A DNA stretch of 9,313 nt, taken from Chitinophagaceae bacterium (GTDB lineage Bacteria > Bacteroidota > Bacteroidia > Chitinophagales > Chitinophagaceae). Where the stretch lies: positions 1 to 9,313 of the forward strand of contig JAIEQT010000567.1 in NCBI GenBank assembly GCA_019747455.1. The letters are read 5' to 3'. Below the pieces are notes generated by a model that saw only the letters and a list, made by a program, of their open reading frames with translations, was not told the DNA's origin and did no database searches. Each line of letters begins with the position of its first letter. The first letter of the stretch is position 1. Below are positions 1 to 7,062 of this stretch, in pieces. The translations under genes and the position numbers were made by a program.

Positions 1-210
1 ATTACAGCTCGCAACAATAAGCTCTCTATCTTGCTGCGTCATCTCTAAACTATCTTTGAGCATCAGTTGCGAAATGCGAACAGGTAACTGAGATCTCCCT
101 TTTTCTAATAATTCTTGTAAATGAGTTTCTCGGAAATATAATTCCCCGGAAATGAAATTATACTCTTTATCAAAAGTACCTCCGGTAACAATAATATGAA
201 TGGCGCTCAT
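1..210 (-). CDS. Asparaginase-like protein, N-terminal part (runs off window edge)
   Basis: This minus-strand gene starts at the ATG complementary to 208-210 and stays open to position 1, giving 70 residues; the C-terminal part lies outside the window. The start is well bounded because an in-frame TAG lies seven codons upstream (complement of 229-231). The protein begins MSAIHIIVTGGTFDKEYN. The beta-strand followed by GGTFDK at residues 10-15 matches the nucleophile-threonine loop of the L-asparaginase/glutaminase fold, with Thr12 the expected catalytic residue. The next stretch (GELYF, then DSLEMT and DRELI near residues 55-65) fits short asparaginase-domain proteins that I recall from Bacteroidota and Proteobacteria, which have no signal peptide and are expected in the cytoplasm. 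Whether it hydrolyses asparagine is not shown. It is divergent from the glycosyltransferase run and is probably functionally unrelated to it. Confidence 0.8.
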   Translation of the reverse strand, partial: MSAIHIIVTGGTFDKEYNFISGELYFRETHLQELLEKGRSQLPVRISQLMLKDSLEMTQQDRELIVASCN

Positions 211-302
211 CGTAACGCAAATTACGTACTAAACCAATAAAATAAGGCAATTCTAAACTGTATTATCTGTTTTTTCGTATATATTTTTAAGTAGTCAACC
301 TT
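211..302. promoter_or_regulatory. Divergent intergenic region, presumed promoters for both directions
   Basis: These 92 AT-rich bases separate the start codons of two divergent genes, so they must hold the 5' ends of both transcripts, including that of the long plus-strand run. I looked for the Bacteroidota pattern (TTG near -33, TAnnTTTG near -7) on both strands. Only imperfect -7-like strings were found, such as TATTATCTG at about 261-269 on the plus strand, without a well-placed TTG. No Shine-Dalgarno sequence precedes the ATG at 303. The promoter call therefore rests on position, not on a motif. Confidence 0.4.
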
Positions 303-998
303 ATGCATATTTCTTCCAATATTAAAGTAATTATACCTGCTTATAACGAAGAAGGGAGTATAGCACTTGTAGTAAACGATTTGCCAAAACACCTTTGCAA
401 TGAAATTATTGTTACCGATAATAACAGTAATGATAATACCGCAAACGCTGCAAAGCTTGTAGGAGCTACTGTATTATTTGAAAAAAAGCCAGGATATGGT
501 GCTGCCTGTTTAAAAGCTATAGACTATATAAAGCAGAAAGGCGGATGCGATATTGTAGTGTTTATAGATGGAGATTTTAGTGACCACCCTGAGGAAATGG
601 AAAAAATTATTGAACCCATTATCGCGGGTGATGCCGATATGGTAATTGGGAGCCGTATAAAGGCGCTTAGAGAAAGAGGCAGCATGACGCCTCAACAGGT
701 ATTCGGTAACTGGCTGGCAGTAACGCTAATAAAAATTTTCATGCGTCACCAATATACCGATCTCGGACCATTTAGAGCCATTACTTGGAATGCCTTAGAA
801 AAGATAAATATGATCGATACCAATTACGGGTGGACGGTAGAGATGCAGGTAAAAGCCGTAAAGCATAAACTGCGTTACAGGGAAGTGCCGGTTCGTTATC
901 GTAACAGGGCTGCAGGGTATAGTAAAGTAAGTGGTTCCATAAAAGGAAGTATCCTAGCAGGATACAAAATAATTAAAACAATTTTTAAATATATCTGA
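303..998 (+). CDS. Family 2 glycosyltransferase, DPM1/DPG-synthase type
   Basis: This 231-residue protein is a soluble GT-A glycosyltransferase likely to transfer a sugar from a nucleotide donor to a polyprenyl phosphate or similar carrier. Visible signatures are IPAYNEE (11-17), DNNSNDNT (39-46), PGYGAA (63-68), the metal-binding DGD (89-91), GSR (116-118), TDLGPFRA (152-159), GWTVEMQVKA (176-185) and a basic RYRNRAAGYSKVSG stretch (198-211). These are the marks of the DPM1/DPG-synthase branch, and the length matches the soluble members. It lacks the two C-terminal membrane helices of GtrB-type proteins. It sits 4 bases upstream of a GT-C membrane glycosyltransferase, the class that uses lipid-linked sugars, so it may make that enzyme's donor. 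This is inference; the sugar and acceptor are unknown. The start at 303 leaves only two residues' slack before the first beta-strand and no other ATG fits better. Confidence 0.9.
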   Translation: MHISSNIKVIIPAYNEEGSIALVVNDLPKHLCNEIIVTDNNSNDNTANAAKLVGATVLFEKKPGYGAACLKAIDYIKQKGGCDIVVFIDGDFSDHPEEMEKIIEPIIAGDADMVIGSRIKALRERGSMTPQQVFGNWLAVTLIKIFMRHQYTDLGPFRAITWNALEKINMIDTNYGWTVEMQVKAVKHKLRYREVPVRYRNRAAGYSKVSGSIKGSILAGYKIIKTIFKYI

Positions 999-1002
999 TC
1001 TC

Positions 1003-2370
1003 ATGCAACCGATCACCACTATCACTGAAAAAAAAATCTACCCACTTTTCATTCTCAATGCTGTATTGTTAGTTGCAGGACAGTTATTATTGGTTAGAGA
1101 ACAATTTTTGGAGTTACTGGTCTGGCAAATTGTACTGCATTTGATTTTTATAGTATTATGGAAAAACAAGGAGCAACTTGGCATGAAAGATATTATCGTA
1201 GCTGCTGCTGTGTTTAGATTATTAACAGCATTTACAATGCCTACATTGAGTGATGATGTCTTTCGTTTTATTTGGGATGGACAGCTCATCGTAAAGGGTG
1301 AAAACCCTATGCTAACCACGCCGGATAACTACCTTGCCGCAATGCCTCCAATAGCGGGCAATTATGTTTACGCTATGAAATTACATGGGCTCATTAATCA
1401 TCCGCAATTTTATACCTGCTACCCACCACTAATGCAAGGGGCTTTTTGGTTATCAGCTTTTTTAGGTGGCAGTTCTATAACCGCTAGTATCATAATCATC
1501 AAATTATTTATATCTATTGTTGATGTAATCGGTATTATTTTTTTATACAAACTACTTAAAAAGAATAACCTCAATCAGAAGCTCATAATCCTATACGCCT
1601 TAAACCCCATCATCATCATTGAGGGAGCAGGAAATGCCCATTTTGAAGTGGTGCAAGCCGCATTCATATTTATATCGCTATATTATCTGCATGTCAAAAA
1701 AATGACTACGGCCGCCATTTGTTGGGGGTTAGCCATTGTAACTAAATTGGTTCCACTAATGCTATTACCCCTTATTGTAAGATGGCTTGGGTGGAAAAAA
1801 GGAATTATTTTTTCTGTAATAAGTGTATTTGTAGCAGCTATCAGTTTTCTTCCATTTGTAAGCAGTAACTCTTTGCAGGGTTTTGGCAAAAGTCTCAACC
1901 TCTATTTTCAAAATTTTGAATTCAATGGGTCTATTTATTATATTGCCCGTGAAATTGGCTGGTCGATAAAAGGATATAACTACATTAGTTTTATCGGCCC
2001 TTTTCTTATGAGCTTATTTTTAGGTTGTTATGCCATACTCTTTTTTACAAAAAAAACACTAACATTTAATTCATTTGCTTCCGCATCAGCCATTGTATTC
2101 TCCCTTTACTATTTGTTCGCCACAACCGTACATCCTTGGTATTTTATAAACCTCATCCCCTTTGCTATACTGGCAGGCAAAAAATATCCTTTTGTTTGGC
2201 TGGCTGCTGCTTTTCTTTCGTATCAAGCCTATAGCAATCATCCATTTCATGAAAAAATGTGGGTAATAGCTATAGAGTATGCTATTCCTTTATTTTTTAT
2301 TGGATATCATTTGGTAAAAAAATATCCTCATCTGGCTATTCGCTTAAGAATACATGATACAGCTACTTGA
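1003..2370 (+). CDS. Polytopic GT-C / GT87-like mannosyltransferase-type membrane protein
   Basis: The 455-residue product is a multi-spanning inner-membrane protein with about ten or more hydrophobic segments. It resembles GT-C glycosyltransferases of the GT87 / DUF2029 / PIG-M-like group, which transfer a sugar from a polyprenyl-phosphate donor on the outer face of the membrane. The expected acidic motif in the first loop is seen as SDDVFRFIWDG (83-93; Asp84 and Asp85 are candidate catalytic residues), followed by GENP (99-102). Further family-like motifs are YPPLMQ (140-145), NPIIIIEGAGNAHFE (201-215), a charged TKLVP (248-251 region), FNGSIYYIAREIG (307-319) and HPWYF (377-381). It lies 4 bases after the DPM1-like gene and overlaps the next gene by 17 bases, so the three are probably translated together. 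A run of nine A residues (1028-1036) lies in codons 9-11. The sugar and acceptor cannot be told; mannosyl transfer is only the family default. Confidence 0.8.
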   Translation: MQPITTITEKKIYPLFILNAVLLVAGQLLLVREQFLELLVWQIVLHLIFIVLWKNKEQLGMKDIIVAAAVFRLLTAFTMPTLSDDVFRFIWDGQLIVKGENPMLTTPDNYLAAMPPIAGNYVYAMKLHGLINHPQFYTCYPPLMQGAFWLSAFLGGSSITASIIIIKLFISIVDVIGIIFLYKLLKKNNLNQKLIILYALNPIIIIEGAGNAHFEVVQAAFIFISLYYLHVKKMTTAAICWGLAIVTKLVPLMLLPLIVRWLGWKKGIIFSVISVFVAAISFLPFVSSNSLQGFGKSLNLYFQNFEFNGSIYYIAREIGWSIKGYNYISFIGPFLMSLFLGCYAILFFTKKTLTFNSFASASAIVFSLYYLFATTVHPWYFINLIPFAILAGKKYPFVWLAAAFLSYQAYSNHPFHEKMWVIAIEYAIPLFFIGYHLVKKYPHLAIRLRIHDTAT

Positions 2371-2770
2371 CAGGTTGCTAAGTCATACCGTAAATGAGAT
2401 TAGTGTAGATACCGCAGCACAACTCAAGCATGCCCTTTTTATAGATACAAGGGAGCTGGAAGAATATACTATTAGCCATATTGAGAATGCTATATTCGTA
2501 GGTTATGATGATTTTTCCATAAAGCCGATTGCTCATCTGAATAAGTCGGTGATGATCATTGCATATTGTTCTGTAGGCTTTCGTAGCGAAAAAATTGTTG
2601 AAAAATTAATGACTCTCAACTACACCAATGTACACAATCTCTACGGTGGCATATTTGAATGGGTAAATCAAGGTTATAAAGTAAAAAATGATACCGGCTT
2701 TACCGATAATGTACACACTTTCAACAAGGTTTGGGGCCAGTGGTTACTAAGAGGTGGAAAAATATACTAA
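2354..2770 (+). CDS. Single-domain rhodanese-like sulfurtransferase
   Basis: This 138-residue cytoplasmic protein carries one rhodanese domain. The fold marks are IDTRELEEY (30-38) with SHIENAI (41-47), and the active-site loop CSVGFRS (72-78) with Cys72 as the presumed persulfide carrier. The loop has the length seen in sulfur-transferring rhodaneses rather than the longer loop of Cdc25-type phosphatases, so sulfur transfer is plausible. The strand-helix NLYGGIFEWVNQG (95-107) is usual for the domain. A tail follows (about 108-138, including VHTFNKVWGQWL), which I recall in Bacteroidota rhodaneses of this type. The ATG at 2354 lies inside the end of the GT-C gene (17-base overlap), which suggests translational coupling. 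It could instead act as a thiol or phosphate regulator; donor and acceptor are unknown. Its place between glycosyltransferases and a redox pair is the odd part. Confidence 0.88.
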   Translation: MIQLLDRLLSHTVNEISVDTAAQLKHALFIDTRELEEYTISHIENAIFVGYDDFSIKPIAHLNKSVMIIAYCSVGFRSEKIVEKLMTLNYTNVHNLYGGIFEWVNQGYKVKNDTGFTDNVHTFNKVWGQWLLRGGKIY

Positions 2771-2813
2771 AAATCCGCAAACCTAAAACCATCTTTTAAC
2801 CGTAAATAATGCC

Positions 2814-4109
2814 ATGGCACCAAAGGTAGTAATCATTGGCAATGGCATTTCAGGTATTACCTGTGCAAGGCATATCCGAAAACTCAGTAATTACGATATC
2901 ACTGTAATTTCTGCCGAATCAAAATATTTTTTTAGCCGCACTGCCTTGATGTATATCTACATGGGACATATGAAGGAAGAACATACCCGCCCATACGAAA
3001 ATTTTTTTTGGAAACAGAACCGAATTAATCTTTTACAAGAGAGGGTGGTTACCATCCATCCCCCTGAAAATTATATACTGCTAGAATCGGGTGAACAAAT
3101 AAGATACGATTATTTAGTATTAGCTACAGGTAGCCGTAGTAATAAATTTGGATGGCCCGGGCAGGATTTAAAAGGTGTGCAGGGGCTTTATAGTTTACAA
3201 GATCTTGAAACGATGGAGCAGTATACATCGGGCATCAAAAGGGCCACAGTTGTAGGAGGTGGATTAATAGGGATTGAAACGGTGGAAATGCTGCTAAGCC
3301 GTAATATTCGTGTTCACTTTCTAGTAAGAGAAAAAAGTTTTTGGAATCTCGTGATGCCTCCTGATGAAAGTGAAATGATCAATAAGCTGATCTATCACCA
3401 TCAAGTAGATTTAAGATTAGATACAGAATCAAAAGAAATAAAAAGCGATGAAACAGGTAGAGTGAGGGCTATTATTACCAGTAAAGAAGATACCATTGAT
3501 TGCTCTTTCGTGGCACTTACAGTGGGTGTAAGTCCAAATATTGATTTTGTAAAAAATAGTGGGATACAAACAGATCGTGGCATTATTGTAGATGATTATC
3601 TGCAAACCAATTTTAAAAACATATTTGCCATTGGAGATTGTGCGCAATTCAAAACACCACTACCCGGCAGAAAACCAATAGAACAGGTTTGGTATACCGG
3701 TAAGATACAGGGTGAAACTGCTGCTAGAAATATAGTAGGACTTCAAACTGCTTATAAACCTGGGCATTGGTTTAACAGCGCTAAATTTTTTGATCTGGAA
3801 TATCAAACCTATGGATTAGTGGCTTCACAAAAAGATGAAAGCGATGATTGGTTTTGGTGGCAGGATAGAAAGGGAGAAAGAGGGCTACGATTAGTTTGGG
3901 AAAAAAATACAAAAATCTTCAAAGGACTTAATGCCATGGGTATTCGCATCAGTCATGAAGTATGTAACGAGTGGTTACATGATAATGCAACCATTGATAA
4001 AGTGGTAAAAGAATTGACAAAAGCAAATTTTGATCCCGAGTTTTTTAAAGGGTACGAGAAAGAATTTCGACGATCCTTTGAAGTTACGCATCAATACATT
4101 ACTGTTTAA
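2814..4109 (+). CDS. FAD/NAD(P)-dependent oxidoreductase (pyridine nucleotide-disulfide reductase fold)
   Basis: The 431-residue protein is a soluble flavoprotein that probably moves electrons from NAD(P)H to a partner. It has an N-terminal FAD-binding GNGISG (9-14) after the first beta-strand, ATGSR (104-108), a second Rossmann motif VVGGGLIGIE (146-155) for the pyridine nucleotide, TVGVSPN (236-242) and the FAD-closing FAIGD (271-275). There is no CxxxxC redox disulfide near the first motif, so it is closer to rubredoxin reductase / nitrite-reductase-type FAD domains than to thioredoxin or lipoamide reductases. SRTALMYIYMGHM (41-53) lies where such enzymes contact FAD. The region beyond about 310 is a family-specific C-terminal domain that I cannot name. 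The ATG at 2809 is followed by a stop after six codons, so 2814 is the start. The next gene encodes a membrane Fe-S protein 10 bases downstream, a likely electron acceptor. Confidence 0.88.
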   Translation: MAPKVVIIGNGISGITCARHIRKLSNYDITVISAESKYFFSRTALMYIYMGHMKEEHTRPYENFFWKQNRINLLQERVVTIHPPENYILLESGEQIRYDYLVLATGSRSNKFGWPGQDLKGVQGLYSLQDLETMEQYTSGIKRATVVGGGLIGIETVEMLLSRNIRVHFLVREKSFWNLVMPPDESEMINKLIYHHQVDLRLDTESKEIKSDETGRVRAIITSKEDTIDCSFVALTVGVSPNIDFVKNSGIQTDRGIIVDDYLQTNFKNIFAIGDCAQFKTPLPGRKPIEQVWYTGKIQGETAARNIVGLQTAYKPGHWFNSAKFFDLEYQTYGLVASQKDESDDWFWWQDRKGERGLRLVWEKNTKIFKGLNAMGIRISHEVCNEWLHDNATIDKVVKELTKANFDPEFFKGYEKEFRRSFEVTHQYITV

Positions 4110-4119
4110 AAAAGAAATT

Positions 4120-5493
4120 ATGCAAACGGATATAAATCTTTCTATTGCTAGCCATACAAGAACCAGTTCATTAAACATAAAAATGAAAATCGGTTTAGCA
4201 TTAGTATTCTTATCCCTCCTACTCCTTTTTTTGGCTCTTTTTAATCAAATACAACATCCTGCTTTATTGATTATTTTCTTTATTGCTACAATTGCCGGAA
4301 GCTTGCTGTATACAAATGGTCTGTATGCAAATACCACCGCAGGAATAAAAAATAATGGGGTGATGTTTAAAAGTATTAGCAATCGCGGGGCTATTGCTTG
4401 GGTATTAGGTGTGGCCCTTACTGCGCTATATATCCTACTATATTGGTATCCCGAGCTCTTGGGATTACATGATAACGCTAATACAGGGCTAATTGGTTTT
4501 TTCGATCCTGTCAGCAAATTATTAAACGGGCATCCAGCAAGCCAATGGTTTGTTTATGGAGTTTTATACACATTAACTATTATACTATTAGGAATAAAAT
4601 TCATTTATAAATACAGACATAATGCTTATCAGGTAAAAAGAACAATTTCAGTAATGTTCTTTCAATTAATTATTGCATTTCTAATTCCTGAGATTTTAGG
4701 TGGTCTGAATATGCCATACAATGATTTTAAAAATATGTGGCCATTGAACTACTATTTTTTTTATGATTGGCATATAGATCAGTTGTTGGGCAGTGGTGGC
4801 TTTGGCATGTTTGTATTGGTATGGGGTATTCTTAGTGTAGTGCTTATTTCCCCTGTACTGACTTATTTTTATGGAAAACGTTGGTATTGCAGTTGGGTAT
4901 GTGGTTGTGGAGGATTAGCGGAAACTGCCGGCGATTCTTTTCGTCATCTTTCTTCAAAAAAAATAAGTGCTTGGCGTATAGAGCGTGTACTAATATACAG
5001 TGTGTTGTTTTTTGCTGCATTGATGACAGGGCTTGTTATTTATCAATACTTCACTAAACAGAGCCAAGTTTTATTTCTCGATTCATTTAAAGTGAGAGAG
5101 TGGTATGGATTTTACATAGGTGCTGCATTTAGTGGCGTTATTGGAGTTGGATTCTACCCGATTCTAGGAAGTAGGGTTTGGTGCAGATTTGGATGTCCAA
5201 TGGCAGCGATACTGGGAATTCAGCAAAAATTCTTCAGTCGTTTTCGTATTACAACTAATGGTAGCCAATGTATTAGTTGTGGTAACTGTACTACTTATTG
5301 TGAAATGGGCATCGATGTTCGTTGGTATGCACAACGCGGCCAGGATATTGTAAGGAGTAGCTGTGTAGGTTGTGGTGTATGCAGTGCGGTATGTCCGAGA
5401 GGAGTATTAAAACTGGAGAACGGCCCTCAAAAAACTAAAAAATTAGAGGGTCCCATATTATATCAAGATGGTCAGTTTAAAATTGTTGAATAA
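4120..5493 (+). CDS. NapH/NosR-like polytopic membrane protein with two 4Fe-4S ferredoxin motifs
   Basis: This is a 457-residue inner-membrane electron-transfer protein with about eight hydrophobic segments (for example 24-42, 46-68, 92-109, 142-163, 230-250, 290-309, 331-350). After the sixth helix comes RWYCSWVCGCGG (255-265) and, after the eighth, VWCRFGCPMAA (353-363). This pair of CX3C motifs marks the NapH/NosR/CcoG family, but the first has Gly instead of the usual Pro. The C-terminus carries two ferredoxin motifs: Cys384, 387, 390, 394 (the last followed by Glu, not Pro) and Cys415, 418, 421, 425-Pro. I chose ATG 4120, because the frame stays open upstream to an ATG at 4030 but that would overlap the flavoprotein gene by 80 bases; 4120 lies 10 bases after its stop and follows AAAAAAGAAATT. 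In related systems such proteins link quinones or a soluble donor to a periplasmic enzyme. The neighbouring flavoprotein may feed it; no nap, nos or cco genes are present. Confidence 0.87.
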   Translation: MQTDINLSIASHTRTSSLNIKMKIGLALVFLSLLLLFLALFNQIQHPALLIIFFIATIAGSLLYTNGLYANTTAGIKNNGVMFKSISNRGAIAWVLGVALTALYILLYWYPELLGLHDNANTGLIGFFDPVSKLLNGHPASQWFVYGVLYTLTIILLGIKFIYKYRHNAYQVKRTISVMFFQLIIAFLIPEILGGLNMPYNDFKNMWPLNYYFFYDWHIDQLLGSGGFGMFVLVWGILSVVLISPVLTYFYGKRWYCSWVCGCGGLAETAGDSFRHLSSKKISAWRIERVLIYSVLFFAALMTGLVIYQYFTKQSQVLFLDSFKVREWYGFYIGAAFSGVIGVGFYPILGSRVWCRFGCPMAAILGIQQKFFSRFRITTNGSQCISCGNCTTYCEMGIDVRWYAQRGQDIVRSSCVGCGVCSAVCPRGVLKLENGPQKTKKLEGPILYQDGQFKIVE

Positions 5494-5505
5494 AAATCAG
5501 ATACC

Positions 5506-5508
5506 TTG
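5506..5508 (+). promoter_or_regulatory. TTG start codon of the cellulose-synthase-like gene
   Basis: The translation start that fits the family length is TTG, preceded by a stop in the same frame at 5491-5493 and by AAATCAGATACC, with no Shine-Dalgarno sequence. The next in-frame ATG lies 24 codons inside and would cut the first membrane helix. A weak start here could lower output of the glycosyltransferase relative to the upstream genes. Confidence 0.6.
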
Positions 5509-6984
5509 AAAACAGTATTTCTTATAATTTTTATTGTGTATTGCCTGATCACAGTGTTTATTTTTCTATATACATTGATGCAATGGCATTTAACAGCTGC
5601 ATATATACGCTATAAGAAAAAAAAGAATCTAGATCCTACTATCACAGATAATAAGCTGATAAACCCTGATAGAAGAGTTACTATTCAGCTTCCTATATTT
5701 AACGAGCCATTTGTGGCTGAAAGATTAATTGATGCTGTTTGTAGCATGGAATATCCAACACATTTATTGGAAATACAAGTGCTAGATGATAGTACCGACA
5801 AAACAATCGACATAGTAGATATGGCTGTTGCTAGTTGGCAAAAAAAAGGAATTGACATAAAAGCGATTCGCAGAACAGAACGAAGTGGCTTTAAAGCAGG
5901 AGCATTAAAGTACGGATTAGCCATTGCGAAAGGCGAGTACATTGCTATTTTTGATGCAGATTTTATACCCTCTAAAGATTTTTTACAAAAAACAATCCCT
6001 GTACTAAACAGACCTGAAATTGGTATGGTACAAACTCGCTGGGGACATACCAACCGACATTATTCATTACTTACACAAACGCAGGCTTTTTGGCTAGAAA
6101 ACCATTTTAGAATAGAGCAAACCAGCCGCAGCAATCTGGGTTTATTTTTTAATTTCAATGGTACAGCGGGGATTTGGAAAAAACAAGCCATACTAGATGG
6201 AGGCAATTGGCAGTCTGATACATTAACAGAAGATCTTGATTTGAGTTATCGTTCTTTACTCACTGGGTGGAAATTTGTGTACTTAGAAGATGTTATTTCC
6301 CCGGCTGAATTACCGCCTACGGTTGATGCTTTTAAAAGTCAGCAATATCGCTGGACTAAAGGTGGTGCAGAAGTTTCAAAAAAATTATTGCCGAAGTTAT
6401 TTAGAGCTAATATACCCGTTAGCGTAAAAATTCATGCTATCGGACATCTATTAAATTCATTTGTTTATTTATCGGTTTCTTTAGCAGCCATATTAAGTAT
6501 ACCATTATTGTTTATTAAAAATTTCTCCCCTTCCTTATATGCCACATTCACAATACTTTCTGTTTTCTTTATAAATCTTATCATACTAACTGTTTCTTAT
6601 TATACAGCTACTAAAGAATATTTCATAGGGTCTACTATTTTTTCATTCTTAAAGAGTTTTCAACTTCATTTATCCCTATCATCGGCTATGAGCTTTTTTA
6701 ACAGTAATGCTGTACTTCACGGTTTTTTTGGCAAAAAAACACCTTTTGTACGTACTCCCAAATATAATACAGAAGCCACCGGTAATATAGCGTTACGTTT
6801 TTTCTCTCAGCAAGCACTACCAAAAGACTTTTGTATTACCGCATTATTATTCTTGGTTTTTTTTACCGCGGCTATATACGGCATTCTTTCCGCTAATTGG
6901 AGTTTCATCATATTTCATAGCACTTTAGCAATAGGTTTTTCTATGTTACTAACACAGCACAAGAAAAAAATAAAAGAGTGTTAA
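5506..6984 (+). CDS. Membrane cellulose-synthase-like family 2 glycosyltransferase
   Basis: The 492-residue protein is a processive-type GT2 of the cellulose synthase / glucomannan synthase-like group. One N-terminal membrane helix (about 5-27) precedes a cytoplasmic GT-A domain with QLPIFNE (61-67), DDSTD (94-98), GFKAGAL (128-134), the metal-binding DAD (150-152), FNGTAG (217-222), the catalytic TEDLD (241-245) and QQYRW (279-283, the QxxRW motif). About four to five C-terminal helices follow (about 310-336, 345-366, 443-462, 465-483), with the loop KKTPFVRTPKY (410-420). There is no PilZ domain. The start is TTG at 5506: the stop in the same frame at 5491-5493 limits upstream starts, and the first ATG (5578) would remove most of the N-terminal helix. 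It follows the Fe-S gene by 12 bases and is likely part of the same operon. Product is uncertain: a beta-glucan, mannan or lipid-linked glycoside are all possible. Confidence 0.88.
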   Translation: MKTVFLIIFIVYCLITVFIFLYTLMQWHLTAAYIRYKKKKNLDPTITDNKLINPDRRVTIQLPIFNEPFVAERLIDAVCSMEYPTHLLEIQVLDDSTDKTIDIVDMAVASWQKKGIDIKAIRRTERSGFKAGALKYGLAIAKGEYIAIFDADFIPSKDFLQKTIPVLNRPEIGMVQTRWGHTNRHYSLLTQTQAFWLENHFRIEQTSRSNLGLFFNFNGTAGIWKKQAILDGGNWQSDTLTEDLDLSYRSLLTGWKFVYLEDVISPAELPPTVDAFKSQQYRWTKGGAEVSKKLLPKLFRANIPVSVKIHAIGHLLNSFVYLSVSLAAILSIPLLFIKNFSPSLYATFTILSVFFINLIILTVSYYTATKEYFIGSTIFSFLKSFQLHLSLSSAMSFFNSNAVLHGFFGKKTPFVRTPKYNTEATGNIALRFFSQQALPKDFCITALLFLVFFTAAIYGILSANWSFIIFHSTLAIGFSMLLTQHKKKIKEC

Positions 6985-7062
6985 ATCCAACATTTCAGAT
7001 AAATCGTATTTACATATAATAATTAATAATGACCACTTTAATTAAAAATTAAACAATTGTTT
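6985..7062 (+). promoter_or_regulatory. AT-rich spacer before the outer-membrane protein gene
   Basis: These 78 bases are the longest gap inside the run and are almost wholly A/T. They contain a weak A/T-only inverted repeat (TTTAATT at 7037-7043 and AATTAAA at 7047-7053) and no G/C-rich stem, so there is no clear terminator. A separate promoter for the two envelope genes downstream is possible, but I found no TAnnTTTG element with a TTG at the right distance. Confidence 0.25.

Noticed and set aside
510..695. Minus-strand open frames opposite the main genes (for example 510-695, 1038-1319, 4245-4517, 5685-6053, 8115-8438)
   Set aside because: They lie wholly inside strongly supported genes, have no recognisable motifs and no start context of their own.
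1028..1036. Run of nine A residues as a phase-variation or frameshift site in the GT-C gene
   Set aside because: Runs of this size are common in this AT-rich DNA, the frame is intact, and no alternative out-of-frame product is apparent.
4030..4119. Longer N-terminus of the Fe-S protein starting at ATG 4030
   Set aside because: It would overlap the flavoprotein gene by 80 bases and add a hydrophilic 30-residue stretch; ATG 4120 lies just after the flavoprotein stop and gives a normal start before the first helix.
7037..7053. A/T-only inverted repeat as a terminator before the outer-membrane gene
   Set aside because: The stem is only seven A/T pairs with a three-base loop and no following T tract.
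7057..7062. TTG start of the outer-membrane protein at 7057
   Set aside because: ATG 7063 gives a compact signal peptide beginning with basic residues; the TTG only adds two residues.
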